Of a DNA stretch of 28,615 bases, positions 15,655 to 23,668 are shown piece after piece. The notes under the pieces are model-generated. The model did no database searches. It was not told where the DNA came from and saw nothing but the letters and a program-made list of their open reading frames with translations. Location: NCBI GenBank assembly GCA_002315715.1, contig DCHY01000035.1:60251-88865 (forward strand). The letters are read 5' to 3'. Made by a program: the position numbers and the translations under genes. Source of the stretch: Clostridiales bacterium UBA1740 (lineage in GTDB: Bacteria; Bacillota; Clostridia; Oscillospirales; CAG-272). Position 1 is the first letter of the stretch; each line of letters begins with the position of its first letter.

Positions 15655-15683
15655 TTGACATTTTATTACCTATTATATATAAT
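15655..15683 (+). promoter_or_regulatory. Consensus promoter of the HD-GYP gene
   Basis: TTGACA (15655-15660), exactly 17 nt, then TATAAT (15678-15683). Both boxes are perfect. Transcription would begin near 15690, about 30 nt before the start codon at 15721, which has GGGAGG in front of it. Confidence 0.88.
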
Positions 15684-15720
15684 AAAAGTATATATCCTAC
15701 GCAAACCGAAGGGAGGCCCT

Positions 15721-17346
15721 ATGAGTCAGATACTGTTCTTTATTCAGAACGTGGCAATTTTCCTGCTCTTTGTCGAAACGCTTATCACGGCGCGGCAGCG
15801 ACCGTCACGGTTTCAGACGAGAATGCTTCTTTTGATCGCCTCGACGCTCATCATGCTCGTGGGGTACACGGTCGAATGGCTCGCCGTTTCAGAGGAGATC
15901 GCCGTCATCGGCGCCGGTATTTCGTATATCGGAAAGCCGATAGCGCTTATGCTCTCCGCCCTCTGCGTCGCGGAATATTGTAATTTCCGCGTGCCGCTCG
16001 TTTTCGTTATCGTCGGCGCGGTGCTCGGCGTTTCCATCCCGACGATGATCCTTTTGCCGAATTGCAATTGGTATTATTCTTCTGTCGATTTCAATATTGA
16101 CGCGGCGTTTTCACCTTTGACGATTCACCGCGGACCCGCCTATTACCTCTACGCCGCGTATCTTTTTGTCACGTTTGCCTTCATCTTCGTGATTTTAACG
16201 CGCGAGTATCTGCACAGCAAAAACAAAACGTCGAGAAAACAGGCCATATACCTCGCGTGTTCTATCGGCGCCTCCCTCGTCGGATATATTCTGTATCTGA
16301 CGGGCGTCTCCCGCGGATACGACGCGACGATGCTCGGCGCCGCCGTCGGCGTGTTTATCATGTTCGTCCTGGTCATCAGATTTCCGTTTTTCGACACCGT
16401 TACCTATTCCAAGCAGCGCGCCTTGGAAAATGCGAGCAGTGCACTGTTCGTTTTTAACGCCGAAGACCGCTTGAACTACCAAAACAAGATGGGCACGGAC
16501 CTTTTGAAGGACGGCGTCGTCAACGAAAAACAGATAAAGGAAATGCCCATCGGCGAATCCCGCTTGACCTTTGGCGAATCGATTTACGAGGTCGTCAAAA
16601 ACAGCGTCGATAAAAACAATTATCATTTCGGACAAACCGTCGAACTGTCGGACGTGACGGCAAAAGTCACCTATTCCGTCAAGCTCGAAAAAGAAGTGGC
16701 GGAGCGTACCGAGCGCATCCGCGAACTGCAAAGAACCATGATTACCACCCTCGCCGATATCATCGAGGCGCGAGACACCTCGACGGGCGAGCACGTCAAA
16801 CGCGTCTGCCGCGACGTGTATGAGATAGGTGTGGCGCTCCGCGAAAACGGAGATTACGTCGACCTCTTGACCGACGATTACCTCGATATGCTTAAGGGTG
16901 TTGCGGCGCTCCACGACATCGGAAAGATAGGAATTCCCGACAGCATTTTGTGCAAGCCCGGGAAACTTACCGAAGAGGAATTTGCCGTTATCAAGACACA
17001 TCCCGTCAAGGGCGCCTCGATTATCGAGACGTCGATGGTGGGTATCGAAACGCCGGAATACATCGCGATGGCAAAGGACGTCGCCCTCTTCCACCACGAA
17101 AAATGGAACGGCAAAGGCTACCCGATGGGACTCAAAGAAAAAGAGATTCCCCTCGCCGCGCGTATCATGGCGGTTGCCGACGTGTACGATGCTGTGCGTT
17201 TTAAGCGGTGTTATAGAGACGCTATGTCGAGGGACGAGGCGCGCGGTTTGATTGAAGAAGAACGCGGCAATTTCTTTGATCCGAAGATTGTCGACGCCTT
17301 CCTTAAGGTGCAGGATACCCTTGAAACGATCACGATATCCGTGTAA
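15721..17346 (+). CDS. 7TM sensor with HD-GYP domain (c-di-GMP phosphodiesterase type)
   Basis: A 541-residue membrane protein. The first 230 residues form about seven membrane helices, like the 7TM sensor region of some histidine kinases. A linker with PAS-like character (NASSALFVFNAEDRLNYQNKMG) and a short coiled coil (KLEKEVAERTERIRELQRTM) lead into an HD-GYP domain, the metal-dependent fold that hydrolyses c-di-GMP. The metal ligands and signature are present: H in TGEHVKRV, HDIGKIGIPD (H398, D399), HHE at 458-460 followed by GKGYP, and DVYDA. The active site looks intact. ATG 15721 has a GGGAGG site and lies behind a consensus promoter. The stop is followed by a terminator. The gene probably lowers c-di-GMP in answer to an unknown signal and lies near the riboswitches that read this molecule. 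Confidence 0.93.
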   Translation: MSQILFFIQNVAIFLLFVETLITARQRPSRFQTRMLLLIASTLIMLVGYTVEWLAVSEEIAVIGAGISYIGKPIALMLSALCVAEYCNFRVPLVFVIVGAVLGVSIPTMILLPNCNWYYSSVDFNIDAAFSPLTIHRGPAYYLYAAYLFVTFAFIFVILTREYLHSKNKTSRKQAIYLACSIGASLVGYILYLTGVSRGYDATMLGAAVGVFIMFVLVIRFPFFDTVTYSKQRALENASSALFVFNAEDRLNYQNKMGTDLLKDGVVNEKQIKEMPIGESRLTFGESIYEVVKNSVDKNNYHFGQTVELSDVTAKVTYSVKLEKEVAERTERIRELQRTMITTLADIIEARDTSTGEHVKRVCRDVYEIGVALRENGDYVDLLTDDYLDMLKGVAALHDIGKIGIPDSILCKPGKLTEEEFAVIKTHPVKGASIIETSMVGIETPEYIAMAKDVALFHHEKWNGKGYPMGLKEKEIPLAARIMAVADVYDAVRFKRCYRDAMSRDEARGLIEEERGNFFDPKIVDAFLKVQDTLETITISV

Positions 17347-17373
17347 ACGAAAGATTACATTATTATTTGTATG

Positions 17374-17407
17374 AAAAACCGGCGGTAAAAAAACCGCCGG
17401 CTTTTTT
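17374..17407 (+). terminator. Intrinsic terminator of the HD-GYP gene
   Basis: CCGGCGG (17379-17385) pairs with CCGCCGG (17394-17400) around an A-rich loop, then C and TTTTTT (17402-17407). The run of A before the stem gives a weaker terminator on the other strand. Confidence 0.92.
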
Positions 17408-17768
17408 GGTTGATTGCGGATTTTTGGATATCGGTATAAAAGACTTTTGCGTTTTCATGGGTAAATAGGCCGTAAAAATCCATATTGTAAACAATAGTTA
17501 GCAATGAACAAATAGGCGAAAAAACGTTTTTTCTTCCTTATTATATATATACGTAACAAGCGCGTTTTTCGGCGTATATACAGTGCGTATATTTGGATGG
17601 GGTTTGAGAGGGGTTAAAAAATGGCGAAAATGAAGGAAAAATGCTGTTTTTTGCACGTATCGCAGGGGATTTTTGCGCAAAACACGGGTATATAGTGTAA
17701 AAAAACGCGGAAAACGACTTTTTCGACTGCGTTTGGGTGGACTATACGCGCAGTAAGCGTTTTTTGGC
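17408..17768. other. AT-rich spacer without a credible gene
   Basis: About 360 bases with no gene I can support. Two frames of about 60 codons on the minus strand have no ribosome site, atypical composition and overlap each other. The stretch is AT-rich with several TATA-type motifs (for example TTATTATATATATAC near 17537-17552). I see no clear -35/-10 pair, inverted repeat with T-run or RNA motif. It leads directly into the hairpin array. Confidence 0.5.
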
Positions 17769-18213
17769 GCGCAAGTCGCTTGCGCAACTGCGCCAAGGGC
17801 GCAACATCACTTGCCGACAGGCAAACATCACTGTGCGGAGCACAACATCACGCGCCTATGGCGCACATCACTTCCGTTCCTTGAACGGATAAATGCCGCC
17901 TGCGGCGGATGAGATACCGAGCGTTGCTCGGATGATATACACGGCTGCGCCGCGATGATATACCGCGCTTTGGCGCGGATGATATACCGCCTGCGGCGGA
18001 TGATATATAACGCGTCGCGTTGATTGATATAACTGCGCCCATGGCGCAACATCACTTCCGTTCTTCAAACGGACATGCCGCGAGTCGCGGCAATTCATGC
18101 GACCGTGTCGCAATTCATGAGGCAGTGCCTCTATTCATGCGCCTTGCGCTATTCATTCCGCAACGCGGACAGCATACAACTGCGCCGTCGGCGCAATTCA
18201 TTCCGCAACGCGG
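17769..18213. repeat. Array 2: about 18 short hairpins with three linker types
   Basis: A 445-bp run of short inverted repeats, most with 4-7 bp stems and 3-nt loops. Examples are GCGCC-AAG-GGCGC (17790-17802), TGTGC-GGA-GCACA (17832-17844), CCGCC-TGC-GGCGG (17896-17908) and CCGAGC-GTT-GCTCGG (17917-17931). Linkers fall in three blocks: AACATCAC or ACATCAC on the left (17803-17871), ATGATATA in the middle (about 17909-18006), and AATTCAT or TATTCAT on the right (about 18091-18202). Read on the minus strand, the outer linkers become GTGATGT and ATGAATT, so all three share an RTGA core, with the middle block in the opposite orientation. The middle linker equals that of array 1 at 540-681. No cas or transposase gene is nearby. 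Confidence 0.85.
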
Positions 18214-18223
18214 TTTTCTTCCC

Positions 18224-18253
18224 ACAAAAAAACCGCCGATTTCTCGGCGGCTT
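18224..18253 (-). terminator. Intrinsic terminator of the GGDEF gene
   Basis: Read on the minus strand, GCCGCCGA and TCGGCGGT form a stem around a short loop (plus 18231-18249), followed by a run of T (plus 18224-18230). It begins just beyond the stop at 18258. The plus strand also has a T-run after the stem, so it may work both ways. Confidence 0.88.
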
Positions 18254-18257
18254 TTTC

Positions 18258-19340
18258 TCAGTTATCGCTTGCTCTTCTTCTGCGGTCGTTTTGCTTGGCA
18301 GAATAGTAAGCGGCTTTGTTTTTCAGCATGATGGTGTTGGCTTCGGTCGTGATGTCGGTGATGTTCGTTTGCGTATTCGTCCAAACGAGACCGGCGGAAA
18401 CCGAGTAGCCAAGCCCCTCAAGCTTCTTGACGACGAGGTCGGTCTTTTCTTCGGCTTCGGCTTTGGTGAGGTCAAGGGAGAAGGAGACGAACTCGTCACC
18501 GCCCAAACGGTAGGTGCTTTTTTCTCCGAAATACTCTTTGGCTACGTCGGCGATGGTGTGAAGCATCAGGTCGCCGGCGGCGTGTCCCTTTTCGTTGTTG
18601 AGTTCGTGCAGACCGTTGGCGTCCATATACACGACGGTGACGGCTTGCCCCGCTTTGATTTCTCTTTCGTTGCAAAGATGAATGTAGGCGTTACGGTTAT
18701 AAAGGTTGGTATTGAGATCGCGGATACTGAGATCCTCGAGTTTTGCCTGATGTTCGAGCAGGCGGTACTGATACACGCGGATGGAACCGATGATGTAAGT
18801 GGCAAAGGCAAAGTTGATGAGGAAGAAGAAGGGGAAGCGCTTAAGAAATTCTTCGCCGTAGATGGCGGGCGCGTTTGCGTTGATGAAAAGAGCGTCACAC
18901 CCGGGAATCAAAAATACGACGGTCAAGAAGAGAAAATAAAAGACGTTGAGAATAAAACCGGTGCGGAAGTCGATCGAGTTCATGACAATGTAGGAGACGA
19001 GCACCACCCACAAAGCGGCAAACCCGTCGTTGCCGGCGGTCAGGATGAAAATCGGAATCAAAACCCCAAGCACGAGAGAGAATCCCCAGCGAAGCGGCGT
19101 TCCGTTTTTCGTGACGAAACTTAAACCGTAGGCAACCGCCAAGGCGACGGAGCCGCCAAGGGTAGCCACGAGCATAAGATCGCTGTCCTGTGAAATATTG
19201 ATGACGCTGAATATGAGAAATCCCACCGAGGCGATGGCGGCGACGATTCTCTGTGTTCTTAAGATTTCCTTTTCGCGGCGCTCGGTGACGTATTTCTCCA
19301 TCTCGAGAAACCGACGTATGAAATTCAAAACGGTTTTCAT
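18258..19340 (-). CDS. Membrane diguanylate cyclase (GGDEF)
   Basis: A 360-residue protein that should make c-di-GMP from two GTP. The first 190 residues hold a charged start and about six membrane helices, with no recognisable sensor family. The GGDEF domain follows: a DLNTNLYNRNAY block, VVYMDANGLHELNNEKGHAAGD with the metal-binding aspartate, and the active-site loop RLGGDEF, with GGDEF at residues 280-284. The active site is intact. The RxxD inhibitory site that normally precedes the loop by five residues is absent, so product feedback at that site is not expected. ATG 19340 has AGGAGG eight bases upstream. It faces the HD-GYP gene across the hairpin array and is divergent from riboswitch 1, giving synthesis, breakdown and sensing side by side. 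Confidence 0.95.
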   Translation of the reverse strand: MKTVLNFIRRFLEMEKYVTERREKEILRTQRIVAAIASVGFLIFSVINISQDSDLMLVATLGGSVALAVAYGLSFVTKNGTPLRWGFSLVLGVLIPIFILTAGNDGFAALWVVLVSYIVMNSIDFRTGFILNVFYFLFLTVVFLIPGCDALFINANAPAIYGEEFLKRFPFFFLINFAFATYIIGSIRVYQYRLLEHQAKLEDLSIRDLNTNLYNRNAYIHLCNEREIKAGQAVTVVYMDANGLHELNNEKGHAAGDLMLHTIADVAKEYFGEKSTYRLGGDEFVSFSLDLTKAEAEEKTDLVVKKLEGLGYSVSAGLVWTNTQTNITDITTEANTIMLKNKAAYYSAKQNDRRRRASDN

Positions 19341-19405
19341 AAGACCTCCTGTAAATTCTTTATATATCTCGCGTATTATTTTACGCGCGTGGGCATGCTT
19401 AATAT

Positions 19406-19411
19406 ATTATA
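19406..19411 (-). promoter_or_regulatory. Possible -10 box of the GGDEF gene
   Basis: TATAAT on the minus strand, 65 nt before the start codon at 19340. No good -35 is found at 16-18 nt, so the promoter may need an activator or another sigma factor, or lie elsewhere in this AT-rich stretch. Confidence 0.35.
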
Positions 19412-19522
19412 ACTCGAAATTATGAACAAATTATGAATAAAGTAAAATATTTTAAAATTCTCGCAAAATTTTTAGTTAAAAATGAAAAATTGAAGAGTTT
19501 TTAAATTTTTTTAAAAAAAGTG

Positions 19523-19551
19523 TTGCAAAAATAAATCTTATATGATATACT
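19523..19551 (+). promoter_or_regulatory. Promoter of the riboswitch 1 operon
   Basis: TTGCAA (19523-19528), a 17-nt spacer and TATACT (19546-19551), with TGA just before the -10, giving an extended -10 that can make up for the poor -35. The transcript would start near 19558. Before the aptamer it carries two small hairpins: GAGGGCA/TGCCCCTC (about 19562-19581) and GCCGAA/TTCGGC (19585-19597). Confidence 0.7.
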
Positions 19552-19609
19552 ATCCATAGTCGAGGGCAGAATATGCCCCTCAACGCCGAAATTCGGCTGT
19601 TTTCCGTAA

Positions 19610-19680
19610 ATATTGGCAAACCCGGCGTAAGTCGGTGACGCAAAACTATAGGGGCCTTTTTGGTCAGCCAGTTGCAGACA
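19610..19680 (+). ncRNA. c-di-GMP-I (GEMM-I) riboswitch 1
   Basis: The class I c-di-GMP aptamer is recognised by GGCAAACC (from 19615), a first hairpin with CCGGC/GTCGG stem and GTAA tetraloop, the core GTGACGCAAAAC followed by TATAGGGG, and the closing GCCAGTTGC (19667-19675). GCAA (19616-19619) pairs with TTGC (19672-19675) to form helix P1. The core differs from the usual GCAAAGC by one base (GCAAAAC). The P1 3' strand is also the 5' arm of a terminator (19667-19720), so ligand binding should prevent termination and turn the downstream genes on. These are a degenerate EAL protein and two exported proteins. Confidence 0.93.
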
Positions 19681-19720
19681 AGGGATATCCCCGAGACGTA
19701 TGCAGCCGGCTTATTTTTTT
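19667..19720 (+). terminator. Riboswitch 1 expression-platform terminator
   Basis: GCCAGTTGCA (19667-19676) pairs with TGCAGCCGGC (19701-19710), ten positions with one A-C mismatch and one G-U. An inner GGGATATCCC palindrome sits in the loop, and TTATTTTTTT follows (19711-19720). The 5' arm includes the P1 3' strand of the aptamer, so the two folds exclude each other. Confidence 0.8.
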
Positions 19721-19734
19721 GTCAGGAGGCAGCG

Positions 19735-20532
19735 ATGAGTGCTATTTATGAGCAAGCGGAACACGTCGGCATGGAATCGCCGGAACTCCGTTATACACCG
19801 ATCGTCGACTCGCGAGGGGAAACGGTCATCGGCTATCGCAGCGAAACGCCGATATACACCTACGCACTCGGCACCTTGACGGAGGGGGATTACCTCCACT
19901 TGACCGATTTCGGAAACAAAACGGGCATTCGCCTTTCCCTTTGGAACATCGCGGAAGCGATGCGGCACATCAAACGCCTTGAGAAGGCGGGGGTCAACTT
20001 CGGTTTTCTCACGGTCAAATGCTCGGCTTCGTTTTGCAACCTTGAGGATGCCCTCGAGCGCGTCCGATTCTTGGCTGCCAAATACGGATTGCATAAACCC
20101 ATACCCCTGTGTCTTGAATTTTCCGAAAGCATGCTTTACCGTGCCAAGGAAAACGGAAGACGCACCGTTCTCGATATGAAATCTCTCGGCGTCAAAACCA
20201 TGATGTCGGGGTGCGGCGCTCCCGATTGCCGGACGGGCAAACTCTTGACGATACCCGTCGACTACGTGCTTTTGGAGCCGGACACCACGGCACTTTTACG
20301 GGATAGAAACAAACCCGGCGTCCTGCAAAAATTTGTGCAGTATCTCCGCTCCATGAACCTAAAGGTGTTGGCGGAGGGCGCAGAGTCCGACGAAGAACTG
20401 CGCGAGTTGTCGCGGCTCGACGTCGTGGGTGATATCCTCGGCAAGAATTACGAAGGCAACAGTCCCTATACCGAAACGGGCTTGACTCTCGACGAGATAC
20501 TAAACGCGGGAGAGGAGGAGTCCGATGAATAA
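19735..20532 (+). CDS. Degenerate EAL-domain protein
   Basis: A 265-residue cytosolic protein with the fold signature of the EAL c-di-GMP phosphodiesterase family but without its catalytic residues. Counterparts are visible: VIGYRSE (31-37) where the EAL motif sits; LEFSES (127-132) for the ELTES block with E128; MMSGCGAPDC (156-165) in place of DDFGTG, so the metal-binding Asp pair is gone; IPVDYVLLEP (173-182) for LPxDxLKID; and VLAEGAES (211-218), which keeps the AEGxE block. The protein should therefore bind or signal, not hydrolyse. ATG 19735 is chosen for AGGAGG at 19724-19729; an earlier ATG-type start inside the riboswitch is not credible. It is the first gene under riboswitch 1 and overlaps the next gene by eight bases. 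Confidence 0.8.
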   Translation: MSAIYEQAEHVGMESPELRYTPIVDSRGETVIGYRSETPIYTYALGTLTEGDYLHLTDFGNKTGIRLSLWNIAEAMRHIKRLEKAGVNFGFLTVKCSASFCNLEDALERVRFLAAKYGLHKPIPLCLEFSESMLYRAKENGRRTVLDMKSLGVKTMMSGCGAPDCRTGKLLTIPVDYVLLEPDTTALLRDRNKPGVLQKFVQYLRSMNLKVLAEGAESDEELRELSRLDVVGDILGKNYEGNSPYTETGLTLDEILNAGEEESDE

Positions 20533-21247
20533 ATTACCCGATAAAGTATTACGAAGACAGGCAAGGGAAGTCAAACTGTTCCGCCTCTTGACACGTGTCA
20601 TCGGCTGTTCCATTCTGGCTTTGTCCACCGCCCTCATGGTGACCTACGCGGCATCCGCGCTCTACGTGCGCACCGGTTCCTACACCGTCTCGGTCGCCAA
20701 GCGCGATAAACTCGATTATTCCATCTGCCTTTCCGAAACCCCCGACTTCGTCGATGAGCTTGCGCGCTTGACCTGTGGCTCTGCCGACGATATCACGAAT
20801 ATCAAGGGTGAGGAAATCCCCGCCGACGTTGACAGCATAAACGGTCAGCATAACGGCGAAAACTACATGGCGTATACCTACTACATCAAAAACAACGGTT
20901 ATATGACCGTCGACTATCTCACGACTCTGTCCATCACCTCAAACACCAACGACCTCGCGTCCGCGGTGCGCGTCCGCCTCTACGTGGATGGCGTGCCCAC
21001 CACCTACGCCCGCGTCAATAGGACAACGGGTAAGGCAGAGCCCGGCACCACCCCTTTCCTCACCGAAAACACGATTCTCGAAGAGGAAATCAAGGCGTTT
21101 GCGCCGCGAGACATCCACAAATACACCGTCGTCATCTGGATTGAGGGCGACGACCCCGACACCGTCAACGAGCGCCTCGGCGGAGAGTTCAAGGTCAATA
21201 TGACCATGGAAGTGCTCCGTACAGACGAGGGCGAAAAGACGTCTTAA
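20525..21247 (+). CDS. Small exported TasA/CalY-like protein
   Basis: A 240-residue protein with a charged cytoplasmic start, one membrane or signal segment (about 23-46, ending TYAASALYVRTGSYTVSV) and a beta-rich extracytoplasmic domain (ENYMAYTYYIKNNGYMTVDYLTTLSI; YTVVIWIEGDDPDTVN; FKVNMTMEVL). Size, beta pattern and company suggest a TasA/camelysin-like partner, that is, a minor fibre subunit or anchor processed by a SipW-type peptidase, but identity is too weak for a family name. The start lies in an ATGAATAA overlap with the end of the EAL-like gene and has GGAGGAG in front. The next gene follows after 65 nt without a terminator. Under riboswitch 1 it would be made when c-di-GMP is high. 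Confidence 0.65.
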   Translation: MNKLPDKVLRRQAREVKLFRLLTRVIGCSILALSTALMVTYAASALYVRTGSYTVSVAKRDKLDYSICLSETPDFVDELARLTCGSADDITNIKGEEIPADVDSINGQHNGENYMAYTYYIKNNGYMTVDYLTTLSITSNTNDLASAVRVRLYVDGVPTTYARVNRTTGKAEPGTTPFLTENTILEEEIKAFAPRDIHKYTVVIWIEGDDPDTVNERLGGEFKVNMTMEVLRTDEGEKTS

Positions 21248-21312
21248 CGTGTTGTTAGACCGAAAGGTAGAACATAAATAACAATGTCTAAATTTTAATA
21301 AGGAGAAATACT

Positions 21313-23403
21313 ATGAAAAAACTCATCCCCGCTTTGTGCCTTCTCTTGGTTACCGCCGTATTGATGGGCACATCCACCTTCGCATGGTTTTCTATGAACA
21401 ACAGTGTCTCCGCAACCGGTATGCAGGTTAAGGCAGTTTCGTCTTCTGCATTGGTTATCAGCGATTCACTCAAAGTCGGAACGGCTAATACCGTTGCCTT
21501 CTCCCGTACAGCTAAGGAACTGATTCCCGCAACGCATACGGGTACCGGTTCTACCGGCCTTCAGTACGTCAAGAACACCAACGCCATCTCCGGTGCCACC
21601 GGTTATCAGAATAGCACCGTTGCTGTTCAGATGGGCGAAGCTGAAAACAAGGCTACCGCAGGCACGTACTTCTATGAAGATTACGAAGTATATATTGCAA
21701 CGGTTGGCTCGACCATTCCCGACAAAGACTTGAAAGTATATCTTTATACCTACACCAACACCAACGATGGCGAAGATACCGTAAAAGCAACTTCCGTTGA
21801 CTTCTACGTTCAGCAGAACTCTACCGGTACCTTGAACTACGTCAGCACCCTCAACCTTGAAAAAACTACCGGCGATGATAAAGACGGCGACTACCGTTAC
21901 CGCACCGCGGATACCGACCTTCTCAGATGTATCTCGATTCCTCAGAACGGTTCTAACGTTGAGTACATCAAGGTTTTGATGAGAGTTTACTATGATGGCG
22001 CACTTAAGATGCAAGACGCAGCCTTGACTCCCGCCAGTGGTAACGCTACCGCAGGAACCACCTACTACAACGAGTACGGCGATATCGTTCGTGTGGCTGT
22101 CGGCGAATCCGTTGATGGTCTCTTCACCGGTACACCTGCAAAAGCATACGTTCGTTCCGAAATGGTATATACCGCAGGTCAGGAATTCAACGCTTGGTTC
22201 CACATCGAAAAAGCACAGCCCGAAATCACGATTGCTCAGTCTTTGACCAAACTTACGTCTACTCTTAAGTATCAGGGTGGCAGAAACATTTCCAAATATG
22301 TTTGGTACGAATCTGCTAATGCCGATATGTCCGGCAAGACCGAGAAACTCGTAGGCGCTGACAAAACCGAACTCACCGATCCTGTAAATGGTAAGTATTA
22401 TCAGTGCGCAATCTACTTGGATGACGATACTACCGATCTTTCCGATACGGTTAAATACGATAGCCAGATCACTAAGATTAAACAGAACAGTAAGACTATC
22501 ACCGCTGATGTGATTTACACGGGTGCAGAATCCAATATCACCTACGCTTGGACGTATGATGACGCAGGCACACCTGTTTCTGCCGGAAACACCAAGACCA
22601 TTCAGATCCCGGATGAAAACAATGGCAAAGTATACAAATGTGTTGCTACTGTTGAATCTCAGAACTATGAGTCCGAGACTCTTACTTATGCTTTGAAGAC
22701 TGCTACTGCAGCTCTTAGCTCCACGAAAGTTCAGACCATTGAAGCTACTCTTCCCGGCGTTGATTTGACCGGCGCAACCTATCAGTGGAAAACGAACGCG
22801 GATGCAACTGCTACCGGCACCAGCAATGAGAGCGTATACAAGGCTCCCAACGCAACCGAATCCTACAAGTGCGAAATCACGATCCCCGGCGATGCTACTC
22901 CCTATGTAACGAACGCTGTTGCTGTTACCGAAATTACCTTGAGCGTTGATTTCACGGTTGGCAACCCGATCGTAGCTACCGTTGCAGGCAACGGTGCTTT
23001 TACTCCCACTTATGAGTGGAAATCGGCAGATACTAGTGATGCTGATGCAAGAGATTGGTATGCAGCAGGCGACACCAATAAAATTGATACTCCTGTTGCA
23101 GGTAAATTCTATAAGTGCACCGTTACCGTTGGCGACGTTGTCCTTACTCAAACTGTTGAATACAAAGTAGCAATTGAAGCTAAAAAAGCAGATGATTCTA
23201 CTGTAATCACCGCAACCCCCAAACACCTTGCAGGTACTCCCGCGTATCAGTGGTATGAAGGTGCTACTGTTGAATCGGGCAACCTGATTACCGATGCAAC
23301 CGCAGCAACCTATACGGGCGCGGCAACAGCTGGCACGCATAATTACTACGTTGTAGTCAATGGCACCTATACCTCCAACGTTGTTTCGTATACTCTTGAC
23401 TAA
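21313..23403 (+). CDS. SipW-type exported protein with five Ig-like repeats
   Basis: A 696-residue surface protein. The N terminus (MKKLIPALCLLLVTAVLM then GTSTFAWFSMNNSVSATGM) is the SipW-dependent signal type of TasA-like fibre proteins. Residues about 30-296 form a beta-rich domain, possibly TasA-like. From about 300 to the end there are five Ig-like units with a regular Y-x-W mark at residues 329, 411, 490, 567 and 645 and a GKYYxC or YKC mark in most units. There is no sortase motif or C-terminal helix, so attachment must be by polymerisation or by a partner. Codons use more A/T in third place than the neighbours (GCT, GTT, GAA), as in very highly expressed genes or after transfer. AAGGAG lies eight bases before ATG 21313. 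A strong terminator follows. The substrate or binding partner of the Ig array is unknown. Confidence 0.82.
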   Translation: MKKLIPALCLLLVTAVLMGTSTFAWFSMNNSVSATGMQVKAVSSSALVISDSLKVGTANTVAFSRTAKELIPATHTGTGSTGLQYVKNTNAISGATGYQNSTVAVQMGEAENKATAGTYFYEDYEVYIATVGSTIPDKDLKVYLYTYTNTNDGEDTVKATSVDFYVQQNSTGTLNYVSTLNLEKTTGDDKDGDYRYRTADTDLLRCISIPQNGSNVEYIKVLMRVYYDGALKMQDAALTPASGNATAGTTYYNEYGDIVRVAVGESVDGLFTGTPAKAYVRSEMVYTAGQEFNAWFHIEKAQPEITIAQSLTKLTSTLKYQGGRNISKYVWYESANADMSGKTEKLVGADKTELTDPVNGKYYQCAIYLDDDTTDLSDTVKYDSQITKIKQNSKTITADVIYTGAESNITYAWTYDDAGTPVSAGNTKTIQIPDENNGKVYKCVATVESQNYESETLTYALKTATAALSSTKVQTIEATLPGVDLTGATYQWKTNADATATGTSNESVYKAPNATESYKCEITIPGDATPYVTNAVAVTEITLSVDFTVGNPIVATVAGNGAFTPTYEWKSADTSDADARDWYAAGDTNKIDTPVAGKFYKCTVTVGDVVLTQTVEYKVAIEAKKADDSTVITATPKHLAGTPAYQWYEGATVESGNLITDATAATYTGAATAGTHNYYVVVNGTYTSNVVSYTLD

Positions 23404-23425
23404 TCTTCAGTACAACTGAATTCTT

Positions 23426-23455
23426 CACCCCGAGCTTCGGCTCGGGGTGTTTTTA
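23426..23455 (+). terminator. Strong intrinsic terminator of the fibre operon
   Basis: CACCCCGAGC (23426-23435), loop TTCG, GCTCGGGGTG (23440-23449), then TTTTT. A perfect 10-bp stem with a UUCG tetraloop. It separates the riboswitch 1 operon from riboswitch 2. The bases 23456-23668 hold nothing I can support apart from a short CAAAGT/ACTTTG hairpin near 23562-23575 with no T-run. Confidence 0.95.
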
Positions 23456-23668
23456 TTTGGGTGTTTTATGCGTTCGTTGGCTGATACCCTCTTTCAAAAA
23501 GAACGAAAAGACGCGAAAAATCGCGGCATTCCTCTACCGGAAAAAAGCAAAACCCCCCTCAAAGTCCACTTTGAAGCGGAAATGACGACACTTTTTCCCT
23601 CTTTTCTATGCCGATTCATCGTTTTTTACGCAAAAAGTGCCTCTGCTAAAAAATATTTGCATAAAAAC

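Noticed and set aside
17498..17796. Two minus-strand frames of about 60 codons
   Set aside because: They overlap each other, lack ribosome sites and lie in AT-rich spacer DNA with no conserved-looking motif.
21466..23340. Long open frame on the minus strand (about 624 codons)
   Set aside because: It is the mirror of the Ig-repeat protein gene, with a Cys/Ile/Ser-rich composition, no ribosome site and no promoter. The biased codons of the sense gene remove stops on the other strand.
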